Assembly (NCBI GenBank): GCA_964618405.1
Contig: CAZUAY010000013.1
Span: forward strand, 1-25,558
Source: JBBQIY01 sp964618405
GTDB taxonomy: Bacteria > Verrucomicrobiota > Kiritimatiellia > RFP12 > UBA3636
DNA: 25,558 nt
Direction of reading: 5' to 3'
Shown here piece by piece: positions 7,736 to 16,280 of this stretch (its first letter is position 1; each line of letters begins with the position of its first letter). The notes beneath the pieces are model-generated. The model ran no database searches and was not told where the DNA came from. It worked only from the letters and a program-made list of their open reading frames with translations. A program made the translations under genes and the position numbers.

Positions 7736-8038
7736 ATGGTTCCTTCAATTTTAAAACCCTTCAAGTATGCGATGATCGTCATTTTTATTGCCGTTGCAGC
7801 GGCAGGTTTTTTTCGTTTTTTCTTTCCGCTTGTGGCGGAACGAGCACAATTGGCGCACGAGCGAAAAAACCTTTCTCATGAGAATGATCGAATCAGCAAA
7901 GAAATTGCTGAAAAGCGACGGCAGCAGACAGACTTTACCAATGACCCAGAATACATAGAACTCGTCGGCCGACGCGAGGGGCTTGTTCGTAAGAATGAAG
8001 TGATTTTTGACTTTTCTCCGAAAAAGAGTGGCCGGTAG
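7736..8038 (+). CDS. septum formation initiator family protein (DivIC/FtsB-like)
   Basis: A 100-residue bitopic membrane protein. A short cytoplasmic start is followed by one membrane helix (about 11-34, MIVIFIAVAAAGFFRFFFPL). A heptad-rich coiled coil runs over about 36-68 (ERAQLAHERKNLSHENDRIS and on). The ending NDPEYIELVGRREGLVRKNE matches the short conserved tail of FtsB/DivIC proteins. In the family these form the FtsQLB/DivIB-FtsL-DivIC complex that activates septal peptidoglycan synthesis. It stands alone, with a strong upstream promoter and an rRNA-methyltransferase-like gene 45 bp downstream that is probably co-transcribed. Assignment to the family is firm; DivIC versus FtsB cannot be decided. 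Confidence 0.8.
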   Translation: MVPSILKPFKYAMIVIFIAVAAAGFFRFFFPLVAERAQLAHERKNLSHENDRISKEIAEKRRQQTDFTNDPEYIELVGRREGLVRKNEVIFDFSPKKSGR

Positions 8039-8083
8039 TTGTGCGCTGGCAGGTGGACTTAATATTATCTTTGGAAACATGGA

Positions 8084-8944
8084 ATGACGACACGATCAAA
8101 TACAACGGGATATGAATTGCTCGATAGCGGTTATGGACGAAAACTTGAGCGCTTCGGCGACGTGGTGCTGTCGCGTCCGTGTGCGCAGGCAATTTGGAAA
8201 GCGAATCTCTCACAAAGCGACTGGAGCCAAGCGGACGCCGTGTTTGATCGCGAAGAGGGCAACCACTGGGAAGGACGTTCGAGACTCCCGGATCATTGGG
8301 TCATCGAAGATGCGGGAATCAAATTTCACTTGTCGGTGACGGACTTTGGCCACCTCGGCATTTTCCCAGAACAACGTGCCCAGTGGAAGTGGATTCGCGA
8401 AACCGTTTCCGCAGAAATGAAGCGGCGCGTAGGGACATGCAATGTTCTGAACCTTTTTGCCTACTCGGGTGGATCAACTCTGGCCGCCGCAATTGCCGGT
8501 GGCAGTGTCTGCCATCTCGATGCCTCGCGCGGGATGGTTCAGTGGGCGAGTGAGAATGCCACGTTAAACGGTGTTGAAAACGTCCGATGGATTGTCGATG
8601 ACGCCCATAAGTTTTTGAGTCGCGAAGCCCGTCGTGGCAACAAGTACGATGGGATTATTCTGGATCCGCCTACGTTTGGCCGCGGTGAGGGGGGGGAAAT
8701 GTACAAGATAGAGCGCGACTTGCCCGAAACACTTAGGATGTGCCGCGATTTGATGAGCGACAATCCGCTCTTCATGCTGCTTAGCGCGCATACGCCGGGC
8801 TGTTCGCCTCAGGTTGTTGGCAACCTTCTCCACCAGGCGATGTCAGGCATTTCCGGATCGGTTGATACGGGCGAGATGCTGCTGACCGGTGGGGCGAATG
8901 TCCTTCCACTGCCAAGCGGTACGTATGCCCGCTGGCATCGTTAG
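8084..8944 (+). CDS. class I SAM-dependent methyltransferase, RlmI-like
   Basis: A 286-residue Rossmann-fold methyltransferase of the RlmI (COG1092) type. The SAM-binding loop reads LNLFAYSGGST (about 123-133). The acidic ribose contact is in HLDASRGMVQWASENA, and DDAHKFL contains the adenine-binding Asp. The catalytic motif is DPPTFGRG (about 196). Relatives methylate C5 of cytosine 1962 in 23S rRNA. This protein is about 110 residues shorter than E. coli RlmI because the N-terminal PUA domain is missing, so the target may differ. The N-terminal 90 residues (YELLDSGYGRKLERFG) are the usual opening of this PUA-less subgroup. Confidence 0.8.
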   Translation: MTTRSNTTGYELLDSGYGRKLERFGDVVLSRPCAQAIWKANLSQSDWSQADAVFDREEGNHWEGRSRLPDHWVIEDAGIKFHLSVTDFGHLGIFPEQRAQWKWIRETVSAEMKRRVGTCNVLNLFAYSGGSTLAAAIAGGSVCHLDASRGMVQWASENATLNGVENVRWIVDDAHKFLSREARRGNKYDGIILDPPTFGRGEGGEMYKIERDLPETLRMCRDLMSDNPLFMLLSAHTPGCSPQVVGNLLHQAMSGISGSVDTGEMLLTGGANVLPLPSGTYARWHR

Positions 8945-8997
8945 CCGACAAGCAGTTCCGTAAAGCGTGCCGACTCTCCCATTTCTTCAGTGCGTCT

Positions 8998-9798
8998 ATG
9001 AAAAAACTACGTAGAATGATCCTTACTATTGTTGTCATTTATCTTCTCGTTTGCATTGCCCTCTCTACGGGATGTGCTTCTAGCAAACTGATGTTCCATC
9101 CACCGAAATCGGGTTATTCGTGGCAGAGTCCGAACGTGATACGTTTGAATAGCGCTTCCCCTAAAGCTCTGGCGGCCGTCTGGCTTCCTAATCCAGAAGC
9201 GACCAAAGCGCTTCTCTATTTTCATGGGAATGCGGAGGATATCGCCAACGGTATGCACATTTTTCGCGGACTGCACGACGTAGGCTTTTCTGTGCTCGCC
9301 GTTGACTACCCTGGCTTTGGCATGAGTGATGGCAGGCCCACCGAGAGCAGTGTCTACGCCAGTGCGGAGGCAGCCTACGCACAGCTTACTGAAACTCTGA
9401 CTATAGCTCCATCGAACATCGTGGTGCTGGGGATTTCGATCGGGAGTGGTCCAGCATGTTACTTGGCAGAAAAGCACAAGGATCTTGGAGGTCTTGTCAT
9501 TCAGAGCGGGTTTAAGAGTGCGGTCCGAGTCGTGACACGTATTCGCATCCTCCCAATCGATCCTTTCCCGAACCTTGCACGGGTGGCTAGAATTGAATGT
9601 CCTAAACTATTTCTGCATGGGAATCAGGATGAGGTTGTACCTTACCGGCATGGCTTGGCACTCTTTGCTAAGGCATCGGATCCCAAACTCATGATCACGG
9701 TTGACGGTGCTGGGCACAACGACCTTCCGTACCGTATGGGCATGACGAAGTATTTCGAAACGATGCGAAATTTTGCTTATGGCGCGACAAAGCAATAA
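8998..9798 (+). CDS. lipoprotein alpha/beta hydrolase (Bem46/ABHD13-like)
   Basis: A 266-residue hydrolase anchored as a lipoprotein. A basic start and hydrophobic stretch end in the lipobox LSTGC, with Cys26 as the lipidated residue. The core is a serine hydrolase: oxyanion region YFHGNAEDIANG, nucleophile Ser147 in GISIGSG, Asp211 in HGNQDEVVP and His240 in GAGHNDL. VDYPGFGMSDG is the typical strand-4 motif of Bem46/YfhR-like enzymes. Members are esterases of mostly unknown substrate. The ATG is followed by KKLRR, a normal n-region, so this start is preferred. It is 53 bp from the methyltransferase gene and convergent with tdh. The 244 bp after it contain no gene; a GCTTC/GAAGC hairpin at 9941-9956 is the only structure noted. 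Confidence 0.8.
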   Translation: MKKLRRMILTIVVIYLLVCIALSTGCASSKLMFHPPKSGYSWQSPNVIRLNSASPKALAAVWLPNPEATKALLYFHGNAEDIANGMHIFRGLHDVGFSVLAVDYPGFGMSDGRPTESSVYASAEAAYAQLTETLTIAPSNIVVLGISIGSGPACYLAEKHKDLGGLVIQSGFKSAVRVVTRIRILPIDPFPNLARVARIECPKLFLHGNQDEVVPYRHGLALFAKASDPKLMITVDGAGHNDLPYRMGMTKYFETMRNFAYGATKQ

Positions 9799-10042
9799 GG
9801 TTCTGATCCGTTGTTCGTTCTGGTTTTTGGATTTATTCGGATGGAAATGCCGAGCTTTACCTTCAATGAAGACTACGCTGATTAAAAACAATCGCTAAAG
9901 TTAAGTTCAATTTTTTAAGCGAGAAAAGCAGACCCTAGCCGCTTCGTACTAGAAGCCGGAAGGAATTGGCTAACACCTCGGACTTAATACCTAAGATCTT
10001 TCACCTCGCTCGTCGTTCGTACCGTTTTCGGATGCGCGCTGG

Positions 10043-11083
10043 CTAGGCTTCTCCCATCTCGTCCCATGACAGTATGACCTTGCCGCAATTTCCACTGTTC
10101 ATGACTTCAAATCCCTTTTCGAAATCGCGATAAGAAAGGCGATGCGTAATGACGGGACTGAGATCGAGACCGCTCTGCAGAAGCACCGTCATTTTGTACC
10201 AAGTCTCGTACATTTCGCGTCCGTAGATCCCTTTGATCGTCAGCATGTTGAAGATGACGCGATGCCAGTCGATTGCCATCTCTCCCGATGGAAGTCCAAG
10301 CATGGCGACGGACCCACCGTGGGCCATGTTGGCCAGCAAGCCACGGAAAGCCCCTGGATTTCCTGACATCTCCAGCCCCACATCGAATCCTTCCTTCATT
10401 CCTAATTTCTGCTGCACCTCTTCGAGAGACGTTTGGCTTGTATCGACCGCGAGCGTCACGCCCATACTTCGCGCCAGCTCGAGTCGGTGCGGATTAATAT
10501 CCGTGATCACGACATGGCGTGCGCCAGCATGCCGCACGATGGCGGCAGCCATGATGCCAATCGGTCCTGCTCCCGTGATCAGGACGTCTTCGCCAAGCAC
10601 ATCGAACTGCAAAGCGGTATGCGCTGCGTTGCCGAAGGGATCAAAGATGGCTGCCACGTCGAGTGGCACGGCCTTATCCAAGCTCCAAACATTGGTCATG
10701 GGCAAAGCGAGATATTCGGCGAAAGCCCCCGGGATGTTGACTCCTAAGCCTTTGGTGTCGCGGCAGAGGTGTCGACGCCCTGCCATACAGTTGCGACAGC
10801 GTCCGCAGACGACGTGTCCTTCACCGCTGACCACATCCCCTGGCTTGAAACCGACAACATTGCTGCCGATTTCGACAACGGTGCCCACAAATTCGTGGCC
10901 AATGGTCATGGGAACCGGGATTGTCCTTTGCGACCAAGCGTCCCAGTTGTAAATATGCAGATCTGTACCGCAGATTCCGGTCCGCATGATCTTGATGAGA
11001 ACATCGTTAATTCCGATTTTGGGCTCAGGAACATCCTGTAACCAGAGACCCGGTTCAGACTTCGCTTTAACTAAGGCTTTCAT
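10043..11083 (-). CDS. tdh: L-threonine 3-dehydrogenase
   Basis: A 346-residue zinc-dependent medium-chain dehydrogenase that oxidises L-threonine to 2-amino-3-ketobutyrate with NAD+. The catalytic zinc ligand Cys38 sits in TGICGTDLHIYNWD, and GHEFVG supplies the next ligands. The structural-zinc Cys cluster is CGRCRNCMAGRRHLC. The Rossmann motif GAGPIGIMAAA and TDINPHRLELA bind NAD. HIYNWDAW is specific to threonine dehydrogenases. Its ATG overlaps the kbl stop (ATGA), with GGAGG inside the last kbl codons. It is translationally coupled to kbl, whose product takes its unstable ketone. The length matches E. coli Tdh (341). Confidence 0.95.
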   Translation of the reverse strand: MKALVKAKSEPGLWLQDVPEPKIGINDVLIKIMRTGICGTDLHIYNWDAWSQRTIPVPMTIGHEFVGTVVEIGSNVVGFKPGDVVSGEGHVVCGRCRNCMAGRRHLCRDTKGLGVNIPGAFAEYLALPMTNVWSLDKAVPLDVAAIFDPFGNAAHTALQFDVLGEDVLITGAGPIGIMAAAIVRHAGARHVVITDINPHRLELARSMGVTLAVDTSQTSLEEVQQKLGMKEGFDVGLEMSGNPGAFRGLLANMAHGGSVAMLGLPSGEMAIDWHRVIFNMLTIKGIYGREMYETWYKMTVLLQSGLDLSPVITHRLSYRDFEKGFEVMNSGNCGKVILSWDEMGEA

Positions 11084-12255
11084 TTTATTCCTCCAAATGC
11101 TTCTAATACTTTATCAATGTGTGCATCCGTTAATGCTGCGGAAACCTGCACCCGTAAGCGGGCTTTGCCTTTCGGGACTACGGGGTAGCCGAAAGCGACA
11201 ACCCATACGCCCAAGTCCAGTAGTTGTTTGCTCTTTCGGATTGCTTCTGCTTCGTCCCCAATCATAATGGGAATGATGGCGCTTGGCGAGTCCTGGCATT
11301 CAAATCCGAGTTTGGCCAATCCGGTGCGGATACGTGCAACATTGGCACGCAGGCGATCCACGAGCACCGTGTCGCGCTGCAGAAGCGTAATGGCCTGCCT
11401 CGCGCTACAGGCTACAGTTGGCGGCAAGGCGTTGGAGAACAGGCTGGGGCGGCTGCGCTGCACCAGCAGATCGATCAAGTCCTGGCTGCCAGCGACATAG
11501 CCGCCTGCGGCTCCTCCAAGTGCTTTGCCCAGCGTACCGGTGATGATATCAATCTGTCCGAGCACGCCGCAATGCTCAGGCGTGCCTCGCCCAGTTCGCC
11601 CGAGCACGCCGACGCCGTGTGAGTCGTCGACAATCAGCCGTGCATCGTAACGCTTGCAAATCTCAACCAATCCTGCGAGATCTGCCACAGCACCTTCCAT
11701 GCTGAACACGCCATCGGTGATGACCCAGCGCGCGTCGGCATCCATGTTGGCTTTCAGCTTAGCTTCGAGATCGGCGTGGTCGCGATGCGCAAACACCAAA
11801 CGCTCGCGTGGTCGCGACAGACGGCAGCCGTCAATGATACTGGCATGGTTCAATTCGTCAGAGATAATGACGTCGTTCTTGCCGACAATCGTTCCGATGA
11901 GCGCTTCGTTGGCACACCAGCAACTTACGTAGGTCAGGGCCGCTTCGGTAGCGGCAAAGTCGGCAATCGTTTCTTCTATCTCGCGGTGGCAAGCAAAGGT
12001 TCCGCAGATAAAACGCACCGATGCTGTTCCTGCACCGTACTGATCAAGTCCTGCATGAGCGGCGGCCACGACCTCTGGATGGTTAGCCAGCCCCAAATAA
12101 TTATTTGAGCAGAGGCAGATCACATCGCCTTGCTCTTCTAGATTCACCATGGGCCCCATGGGCCCAGCAAGGTGTTGCAATTGCTTATACGTTCCTGATT
12201 CGCGTTGCTCATTGAGCAAGGCTCGGGTCCGTGCTTCGAAAGATGTCGTTTCCAT
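11080..12255 (-). CDS. kbl: 2-amino-3-ketobutyrate coenzyme A ligase (glycine C-acetyltransferase)
   Basis: A 391-residue PLP enzyme of the alpha-oxoamine synthase family. It splits 2-amino-3-ketobutyrate with CoA into glycine and acetyl-CoA. Visible marks are CSNNYLGLANHPEV, the Asp-Ser-His motif IVDDSHGVGVLGRTGRGT, and the PLP lysine in TGTLGKALGGAAGGYVAGS. The length is close to E. coli Kbl (398). It is the first gene of a two-gene kbl-tdh operon, the same order as in enterobacteria. GAGGAAG upstream of ATG acts as the ribosome site. A promoter candidate lies at 12300-12327. Kbl is favoured over BioF or a serine palmitoyltransferase because of the adjacent tdh. Confidence 0.95.
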   Translation of the reverse strand: METTSFEARTRALLNEQRESGTYKQLQHLAGPMGPMVNLEEQGDVICLCSNNYLGLANHPEVVAAAHAGLDQYGAGTASVRFICGTFACHREIEETIADFAATEAALTYVSCWCANEALIGTIVGKNDVIISDELNHASIIDGCRLSRPRERLVFAHRDHADLEAKLKANMDADARWVITDGVFSMEGAVADLAGLVEICKRYDARLIVDDSHGVGVLGRTGRGTPEHCGVLGQIDIITGTLGKALGGAAGGYVAGSQDLIDLLVQRSRPSLFSNALPPTVACSARQAITLLQRDTVLVDRLRANVARIRTGLAKLGFECQDSPSAIIPIMIGDEAEAIRKSKQLLDLGVWVVAFGYPVVPKGKARLRVQVSAALTDAHIDKVLEAFGGIK

Positions 12256-12299
12256 GTGGCTTCCTCTGTTTTATCATAGAGTATTCGTAAATTGGAGCC

Positions 12300-12327
12300 A
12301 TTTTACTATAAGCGTTCCTTTCGTCAA
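12300..12327 (-). promoter_or_regulatory. sigma70-like promoter candidate for kbl-tdh
   Basis: On the minus strand TTGACG (12327-12322) and TAAAAT (12305-12300) have a 16-bp spacer, about 45 bp upstream of the kbl start. A second TTGACG at 12447-12442 has only a weak -10 (TAGATG). Confidence 0.45.
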
Positions 12328-12348
12328 AGCTAAAAAGCAAAACCAGCT

Positions 12349-12374
12349 AAAAAAACAAAACCCAGCGATTGGGT
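12349..12374 (-). terminator. rho-independent terminator-like hairpin upstream of kbl
   Basis: Read on the minus strand, ACCCA-atcgc-TGGGT is followed directly by TTTGTTTTTTT. The 5-bp stem is short, but the T tract is good. It lies upstream of kbl and just upstream of its proximal promoter candidate. It could insulate kbl or act as an attenuator for a transcript starting near 12415. Confidence 0.4.
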
Positions 12375-12414
12375 ATTTCCTCTCTTCAATCGTGTCTCGG
12401 TTCATCCCTGAGAC
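12360..12414 (-). promoter_or_regulatory. possible structured leader upstream of kbl
   Basis: On the minus strand GTCTCaGG-gatgaa-CCGAGAC (12414-12394) forms a hairpin. CGATTG (12392-12387) can pair with CAATCG (12371-12366), a segment overlapping the terminator stem at 12360-12374. The two pairings exclude each other, as in attenuators. I do not recognise a known riboswitch class. Confidence 0.2.
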
Positions 12415-12450
12415 TGACATCTAGGCGCGCAAGGGAACTGTCGTCAAAAA

Positions 12451-12554
12451 ATTTGGCTAGTCGCTAGTGGCTAGGCCACAGGGGAGAAAAACCTGTAGCC
12501 GTTGATGACCGGTCAATGAATCGTGAATGCACCCCCCGGTCGCTAACCGATTAC
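12451..12554. repeat. third repeat island: TAGCGAC-type heptamers, CCTGTAGCC module, CGATTAC terminus
   Basis: CTAGTCGCTAGTGGCTAG is a heptamer run in the opposite orientation to 836-848 and 7520-7534. GGCCACAGG and CCTGTAGCC form a hairpin made of the same words as at 7311-7370. The island ends in CACCCCCCGGTCGCTAACCGATTAC-type sequence (12530-12554), matching 253-277. The rest of the kbl-pyk spacer shows no gene. Confidence 0.6.
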
Positions 12555-12673
12555 GACTAAGATTTAAATTTTGATGGCGCCGCAGACTCGTTTGTGTCAT
12601 ACTGAAAAAGAATTTGCTGGAGTTGACTGTTTAACAAATTCAGAATGAACAGACCACCGAACAGGAGAAACTG

Positions 12674-14116
12674 ATGGCACTTCCCACCAATAAAACGAAG
12701 CTCGTGTGTACGATTGGGCCCGCTTCCGAGGCTCCCGATGTCCTGAGGCAATTGCTGCAGGCTGGAATGAATGTCGCTCGGCTCAATTTCTCGCACGGCA
12801 CGTTCGCTTGGCATCAGAAGACGATTAATGCGCTTCGTCTTGCGGCCCGTACGGCTGACAAACGTTTGGCAATCATGGCCGACCTTCCGGGGCCCAAAAT
12901 ACGGATCGGTCAATTTACAGAAGAACCGGTCGCGTTGGAAATGGGAAAAATTTTTACGCTGACCACGACTGAGTGCCTCGGCACTGTACAACGTGTATTT
13001 GTCGACTTCCCGCGCCTACCGGCCGTTGTTAAACCAGGAGATCGCATCTTCCTCAATGACGGAATCGTTCAACTTGAGGTCATCAAGGCAACGGACAGCG
13101 ACGTGGAATGTCGCATCCTTGTCGGAGGAGAATTACGCTCACGCAAAGGAGTGAATCTCGCCGGAATTGATCTTGGCGTCAGCGCCTTTACCGAGCACGA
13201 CCATGAGTGTCTGAAGTTTGCGCTGGAAAACGGCGTCGACGCGATCAGCCAGTCTTTTGTCGGGACGGCAGCCGACATTGACGCAGTACGCGAAGCGGCT
13301 GAAGCGTTGGGACATCATCCGTTCATCATTGCTAAAATCGAGCGAGCGAACGCTCTGGCCAACACCGATGAGATCATGAAGGCAGCGGATGGAATCATGA
13401 TTGCTCGGGGTGATTTAGGGGTCGAAACTCCCATTGAGAATATCGCGATGGTTCAAAAGCAGTTGATTCTTCAAGCGAATCAATTGGGTAAGCCCGTCAT
13501 TACCGCGACGCAAATGTTGGAATCGATGGTTCGCGAATATCGTCCCACACGCGCTGAAACGACCGACGTCGCCAATGCCATTCTGGACGGCACCGATTGC
13601 GTCATGCTTTCCGAAGAATCCGCGATGGGCAAATTCCCTGTCGAGGCGGTGAACGTGCTCGCCAGGATCGCAGCCGCAACAGAGCCCTATCGCATCAAAG
13701 ATCGAGCCGTGGAAGTTTTTACCAACTACGCCCGCGCCAAAGACCCCCGTTTTGTGGACCTCATTTCGCGCCATGTGGCGCAAACCGTTACGCACATCGC
13801 TCCCGTGGCCGTTATCGTCCCCACGCTCACCGGACACACCGCGCGAATGGTCTCTCGCTTTAAGCTGCCCGTGTGGATTGCGGCGGTCAGCCCAGAAGAA
13901 GCGACGTGCCAAGGACTGCAATTCTCATACGGGGTCTATCCGGTTCACGAACCTAAGTCCCCTGAGAATTGGAACACGTTTGCCAAAGGCTGGGCGAAAG
14001 AGAAACAGCTCACCGCCGGAACTGTCGTGCTGACCGAAGGCCCTTCCCGAGACAACCCTGAGGCAAACCCTCGTTTAGAAATTTTCGATCTGAGTCGGAC
14101 GCAGCAGACGCTCTGA
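12674..14116 (+). CDS. pyk: pyruvate kinase
   Basis: A 480-residue glycolytic enzyme that converts phosphoenolpyruvate and ADP to pyruvate and ATP. The N-terminus reads KTKLVCTIGPAS, then GMNVARLNFSHG. MADLPGPKIRIG begins the ADP-binding region. The catalytic lysine and metal-binding region is in FIIAKIERANALAN, followed by MIARGDLGVETP. The family signature is PVITATQMLESMV and RAETTDVANAILDGTDCVMLSEESAMGKFPVEAV. The length equals a normal type II Pyk (about 470-480). CAGGAGAAACTG precedes the ATG. An extended -10 (TGTCATACT, 12595-12603) could be its promoter. Only 22 bp separate its stop from atpD, so it is probably the first gene of the ATPase transcript. Confidence 0.95.
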   Translation: MALPTNKTKLVCTIGPASEAPDVLRQLLQAGMNVARLNFSHGTFAWHQKTINALRLAARTADKRLAIMADLPGPKIRIGQFTEEPVALEMGKIFTLTTTECLGTVQRVFVDFPRLPAVVKPGDRIFLNDGIVQLEVIKATDSDVECRILVGGELRSRKGVNLAGIDLGVSAFTEHDHECLKFALENGVDAISQSFVGTAADIDAVREAAEALGHHPFIIAKIERANALANTDEIMKAADGIMIARGDLGVETPIENIAMVQKQLILQANQLGKPVITATQMLESMVREYRPTRAETTDVANAILDGTDCVMLSEESAMGKFPVEAVNVLARIAAATEPYRIKDRAVEVFTNYARAKDPRFVDLISRHVAQTVTHIAPVAVIVPTLTGHTARMVSRFKLPVWIAAVSPEEATCQGLQFSYGVYPVHEPKSPENWNTFAKGWAKEKQLTAGTVVLTEGPSRDNPEANPRLEIFDLSRTQQTL

Positions 14117-14138
14117 AAGGAAAACCCGTAGGGCAACC

Positions 14139-15563
14139 ATGCAATTTAAAAAAGCAGAAAATAAGATGAAACTAGATACAACCCGTCCACCCAACATTGG
14201 CACGCTCGTTTCCGTACGTGGTAGCGTTGTAGATGTAGAGTTTGATGACCATTTGCCTCGCATCTACTCGGTTTTACGCGCAGGCGAGAATGGCGCAATC
14301 GTCATCGAAGTCCTGACCCAACTCAATGCACGCCGTGTCCGCGGCATTGCCTTGACGCCTACACAGGGATTGGCCCGCGGCATGGCCGTTGAGGATACGG
14401 GAGGACCGCTTCAGGCACCCGTTGGCAAAGGAATCCTCTCGCGAATGTTTGATGTTTTCGGCAACGTGATTGATCGTGGTGAGACGTTATCCGACGTTCA
14501 TTGGCAGCCCGTGCATCAGCCCCCGCCACCCCTCGCGCGACGTTCGACCAAGTCCGAAATTTTTGAGACGGGCATCAAAGCGATCGATGTTCTCGTGCCC
14601 CTAGAGCGTGGAGGCAAGGCCGGACTTTTCGGCGGAGCAGGCGTCGGAAAAACGGTGCTGCTCACCGAAATGATCCACAATATGGTTGGCCACCATGATG
14701 GCGTCAGTATCTTCTGCGGCATCGGCGAACGCTGCCGCGAAGGCGAAGAACTTTACCGCGAGATGAAAGAAGCCGGCGTGTTGCCAAACATGGTGATGGT
14801 ATTCGGCCAAATGAATGAGCCTCCAGGTGCCCGCTTTCGTGTTGGCCATACCGCGCTGACGATGGCCGAATATTTCCGGGACGATGAACATCGCGATGTG
14901 CTTCTGCTCATCGACAATATTTTTCGTTTCATCCAAGCCGGCTCTGAAGTGTCCGGTCTCATGGGGCAGATGCCGTCACGTCTCGGCTATCAACCGACGC
15001 TGGGGACGGAATTGTCGGGTTTAGAAGAACGCATCGCCAACACGGACACGGGAGCGATTACCTCTATCCAAGCCGTGTATGTGCCAGCAGATGATTTTAC
15101 CGATCCCGCCGCTGTGCATACCTTTTCGCATCTCTCCGCTTCGATCGTGCTCTCGCGCAAACGGGCAAGCGAAGGTCTGTACCCAGCCATCGACCCGCTT
15201 CAATCCAGCTCGAAGATGGCGACGCCGGGGATCGTGGGCGACCGACATTATAGCCTCGCGCAAGAGGTTCGGCGGACGCTGGCACAATATGCAGAACTTA
15301 AGGACATCATTGCGATGCTCGGTTTAGAGCAGCTTTCTCCGGCAGATCGCAAGGTGGTGGGTCGTGCTCGGCGGTTGGAGCGATTCTTGACGCAACCCTT
15401 TTTTACAACCGAACAATTCACAGGGCTTGAGGGCAAACTCGTCAGCCTCGAGGACGCCTTGGATGGTTGCGAACGTATCTTGCGCGATGAGTTCAAAGAC
15501 TATCCAGAGCGTGCGCTTTATATGATCGGAAAGGTGGACGAAGCGAAGGAGAAGACGAAATGA
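14139..15563 (+). CDS. atpD: N-type ATPase subunit beta
   Basis: A 474-residue catalytic beta subunit of the F1 head. The Walker A motif GGAGVGKT is at residues 165-172; the catalytic Glu region is CGIGERCREGEELYREM. Walker B is in LLLIDNIFRFIQAGSEVSGL, and the DELSEED-loop equivalent is diverged (EQLSPADRKVVGRARRLERF). It binds and hydrolyses or forms ATP together with alpha. It opens a D-C-Q-R-B-E-F-A-G operon, an order found only in N-ATPases; ordinary F-ATPases use B-E-F-H-A-G-D-C. ATG 14139 follows a weak GTAGGG; ATG 14166 (MKLDTTRPP) is an alternative start. Its last codon overlaps atpC in ATGA. Confidence 0.93.
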   Translation: MQFKKAENKMKLDTTRPPNIGTLVSVRGSVVDVEFDDHLPRIYSVLRAGENGAIVIEVLTQLNARRVRGIALTPTQGLARGMAVEDTGGPLQAPVGKGILSRMFDVFGNVIDRGETLSDVHWQPVHQPPPPLARRSTKSEIFETGIKAIDVLVPLERGGKAGLFGGAGVGKTVLLTEMIHNMVGHHDGVSIFCGIGERCREGEELYREMKEAGVLPNMVMVFGQMNEPPGARFRVGHTALTMAEYFRDDEHRDVLLLIDNIFRFIQAGSEVSGLMGQMPSRLGYQPTLGTELSGLEERIANTDTGAITSIQAVYVPADDFTDPAAVHTFSHLSASIVLSRKRASEGLYPAIDPLQSSSKMATPGIVGDRHYSLAQEVRRTLAQYAELKDIIAMLGLEQLSPADRKVVGRARRLERFLTQPFFTTEQFTGLEGKLVSLEDALDGCERILRDEFKDYPERALYMIGKVDEAKEKTK

Positions 15564-15949
15564 AACTGACCATTTTACTGCCCTTCCAAGTGTTCGCGGA
15601 GAAGACCGATGTATCGCGTATCGTCGCAGAAACACCCGATGGGTCGTTTGGTCTCTTGCCCAATCGGCTCGATTGCGTGGCCGCGCTCACCCCAGGAATT
15701 CTATCGTACGAAACAAAATCAGAGGGGGCCAACTATGTGGCCGTGGATGAGGGTATCCTTGTCAAAACCGGCGCGGATGTTTTCGTTTCCGTGCGCCGTG
15801 CGATCGGCGGGACAGACCTCGACCAACTACGCGATTCGGTTGACAAAGAATTTCGAGCGCTCGATGAACATGAGCAGAATGTGCGAACGGTGATGACCAA
15901 GCTGGAAAGTGGCCTGATGCGTCGCTTAGTGAATTTAAAACATGAATAA
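15560..15949 (+). CDS. atpC: N-type ATPase subunit epsilon
   Basis: A 129-residue epsilon subunit. The N-terminal beta-barrel begins MKLTILLPFQVF and contains the family pattern TPDGSFGLLPNRLDCVAALTPG. The C-terminal part is helical (TDLDQLRDSVDKEF, then VRTVMTKLESGLMRRL). It joins gamma in the central stalk. Start codon and atpD stop overlap by 4 bp, implying coupled translation. It is somewhat shorter than E. coli epsilon (139), in line with N-ATPase versions. Confidence 0.88.
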   Translation: MKLTILLPFQVFAEKTDVSRIVAETPDGSFGLLPNRLDCVAALTPGILSYETKSEGANYVAVDEGILVKTGADVFVSVRRAIGGTDLDQLRDSVDKEFRALDEHEQNVRTVMTKLESGLMRRLVNLKHE

Positions 15950-16280
15950 CGAACCCAACCACAGTGCATCGAAGTCCGAGCCGAACCTCGTGAACCAAAT
16001 CGGTTCGAAGGCGGCCCGTAAGCTCAGGGCTCAGCGAAACCCGTCACATAATGTCTGGTTTGGCTTGGGGATGATGGGACTTATCGGTTGGTCGGTAACG
16101 ATTCCTACGATCGTAGGTGCAATGCTGGGCTTGTGGCTCGATCGTCGCAATCCAGAAGGTCGCTCGTGGACGCTGGCACTCTTAGTAGGGGGTCTTACCA
16201 TCGGGTGTTTCAATGCGTGGCATTGGGTTACGAAAGAAGACGACTCCATGCGAGAAGAACAGGAGGATAACGATGAATAA
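15942..16280 (+). CDS. atpQ: N-type ATPase AtpQ (AtpI-like membrane protein)
   Basis: A 112-residue two-helix membrane protein. A basic N-terminal region (RKLRAQRNPS) leads to helix one (WFGLGMMGLIGWSVTIPTIV) and the conserved turn LGLWLDRRNP. Helix two reads TLALLVGGLTIGCFNAWHWV and the C-terminus is acidic. This matches the AtpI/gene-1 family (F0F1-ATPase putative subunit). In N-ATPase operons its position after atpC is diagnostic. Relatives have been linked to ring assembly or Mg transport; its role here is inferred. It overlaps atpC by 8 bp and atpR by 8 bp. Confidence 0.85.
   Translation: MNNEPNHSASKSEPNLVNQIGSKAARKLRAQRNPSHNVWFGLGMMGLIGWSVTIPTIVGAMLGLWLDRRNPEGRSWTLALLVGGLTIGCFNAWHWVTKEDDSMREEQEDNDE

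Noticed and set aside
10233..10952. 239-codon plus-strand frame
   Set aside because: It is the opposite-strand shadow of tdh, which has full family motifs.
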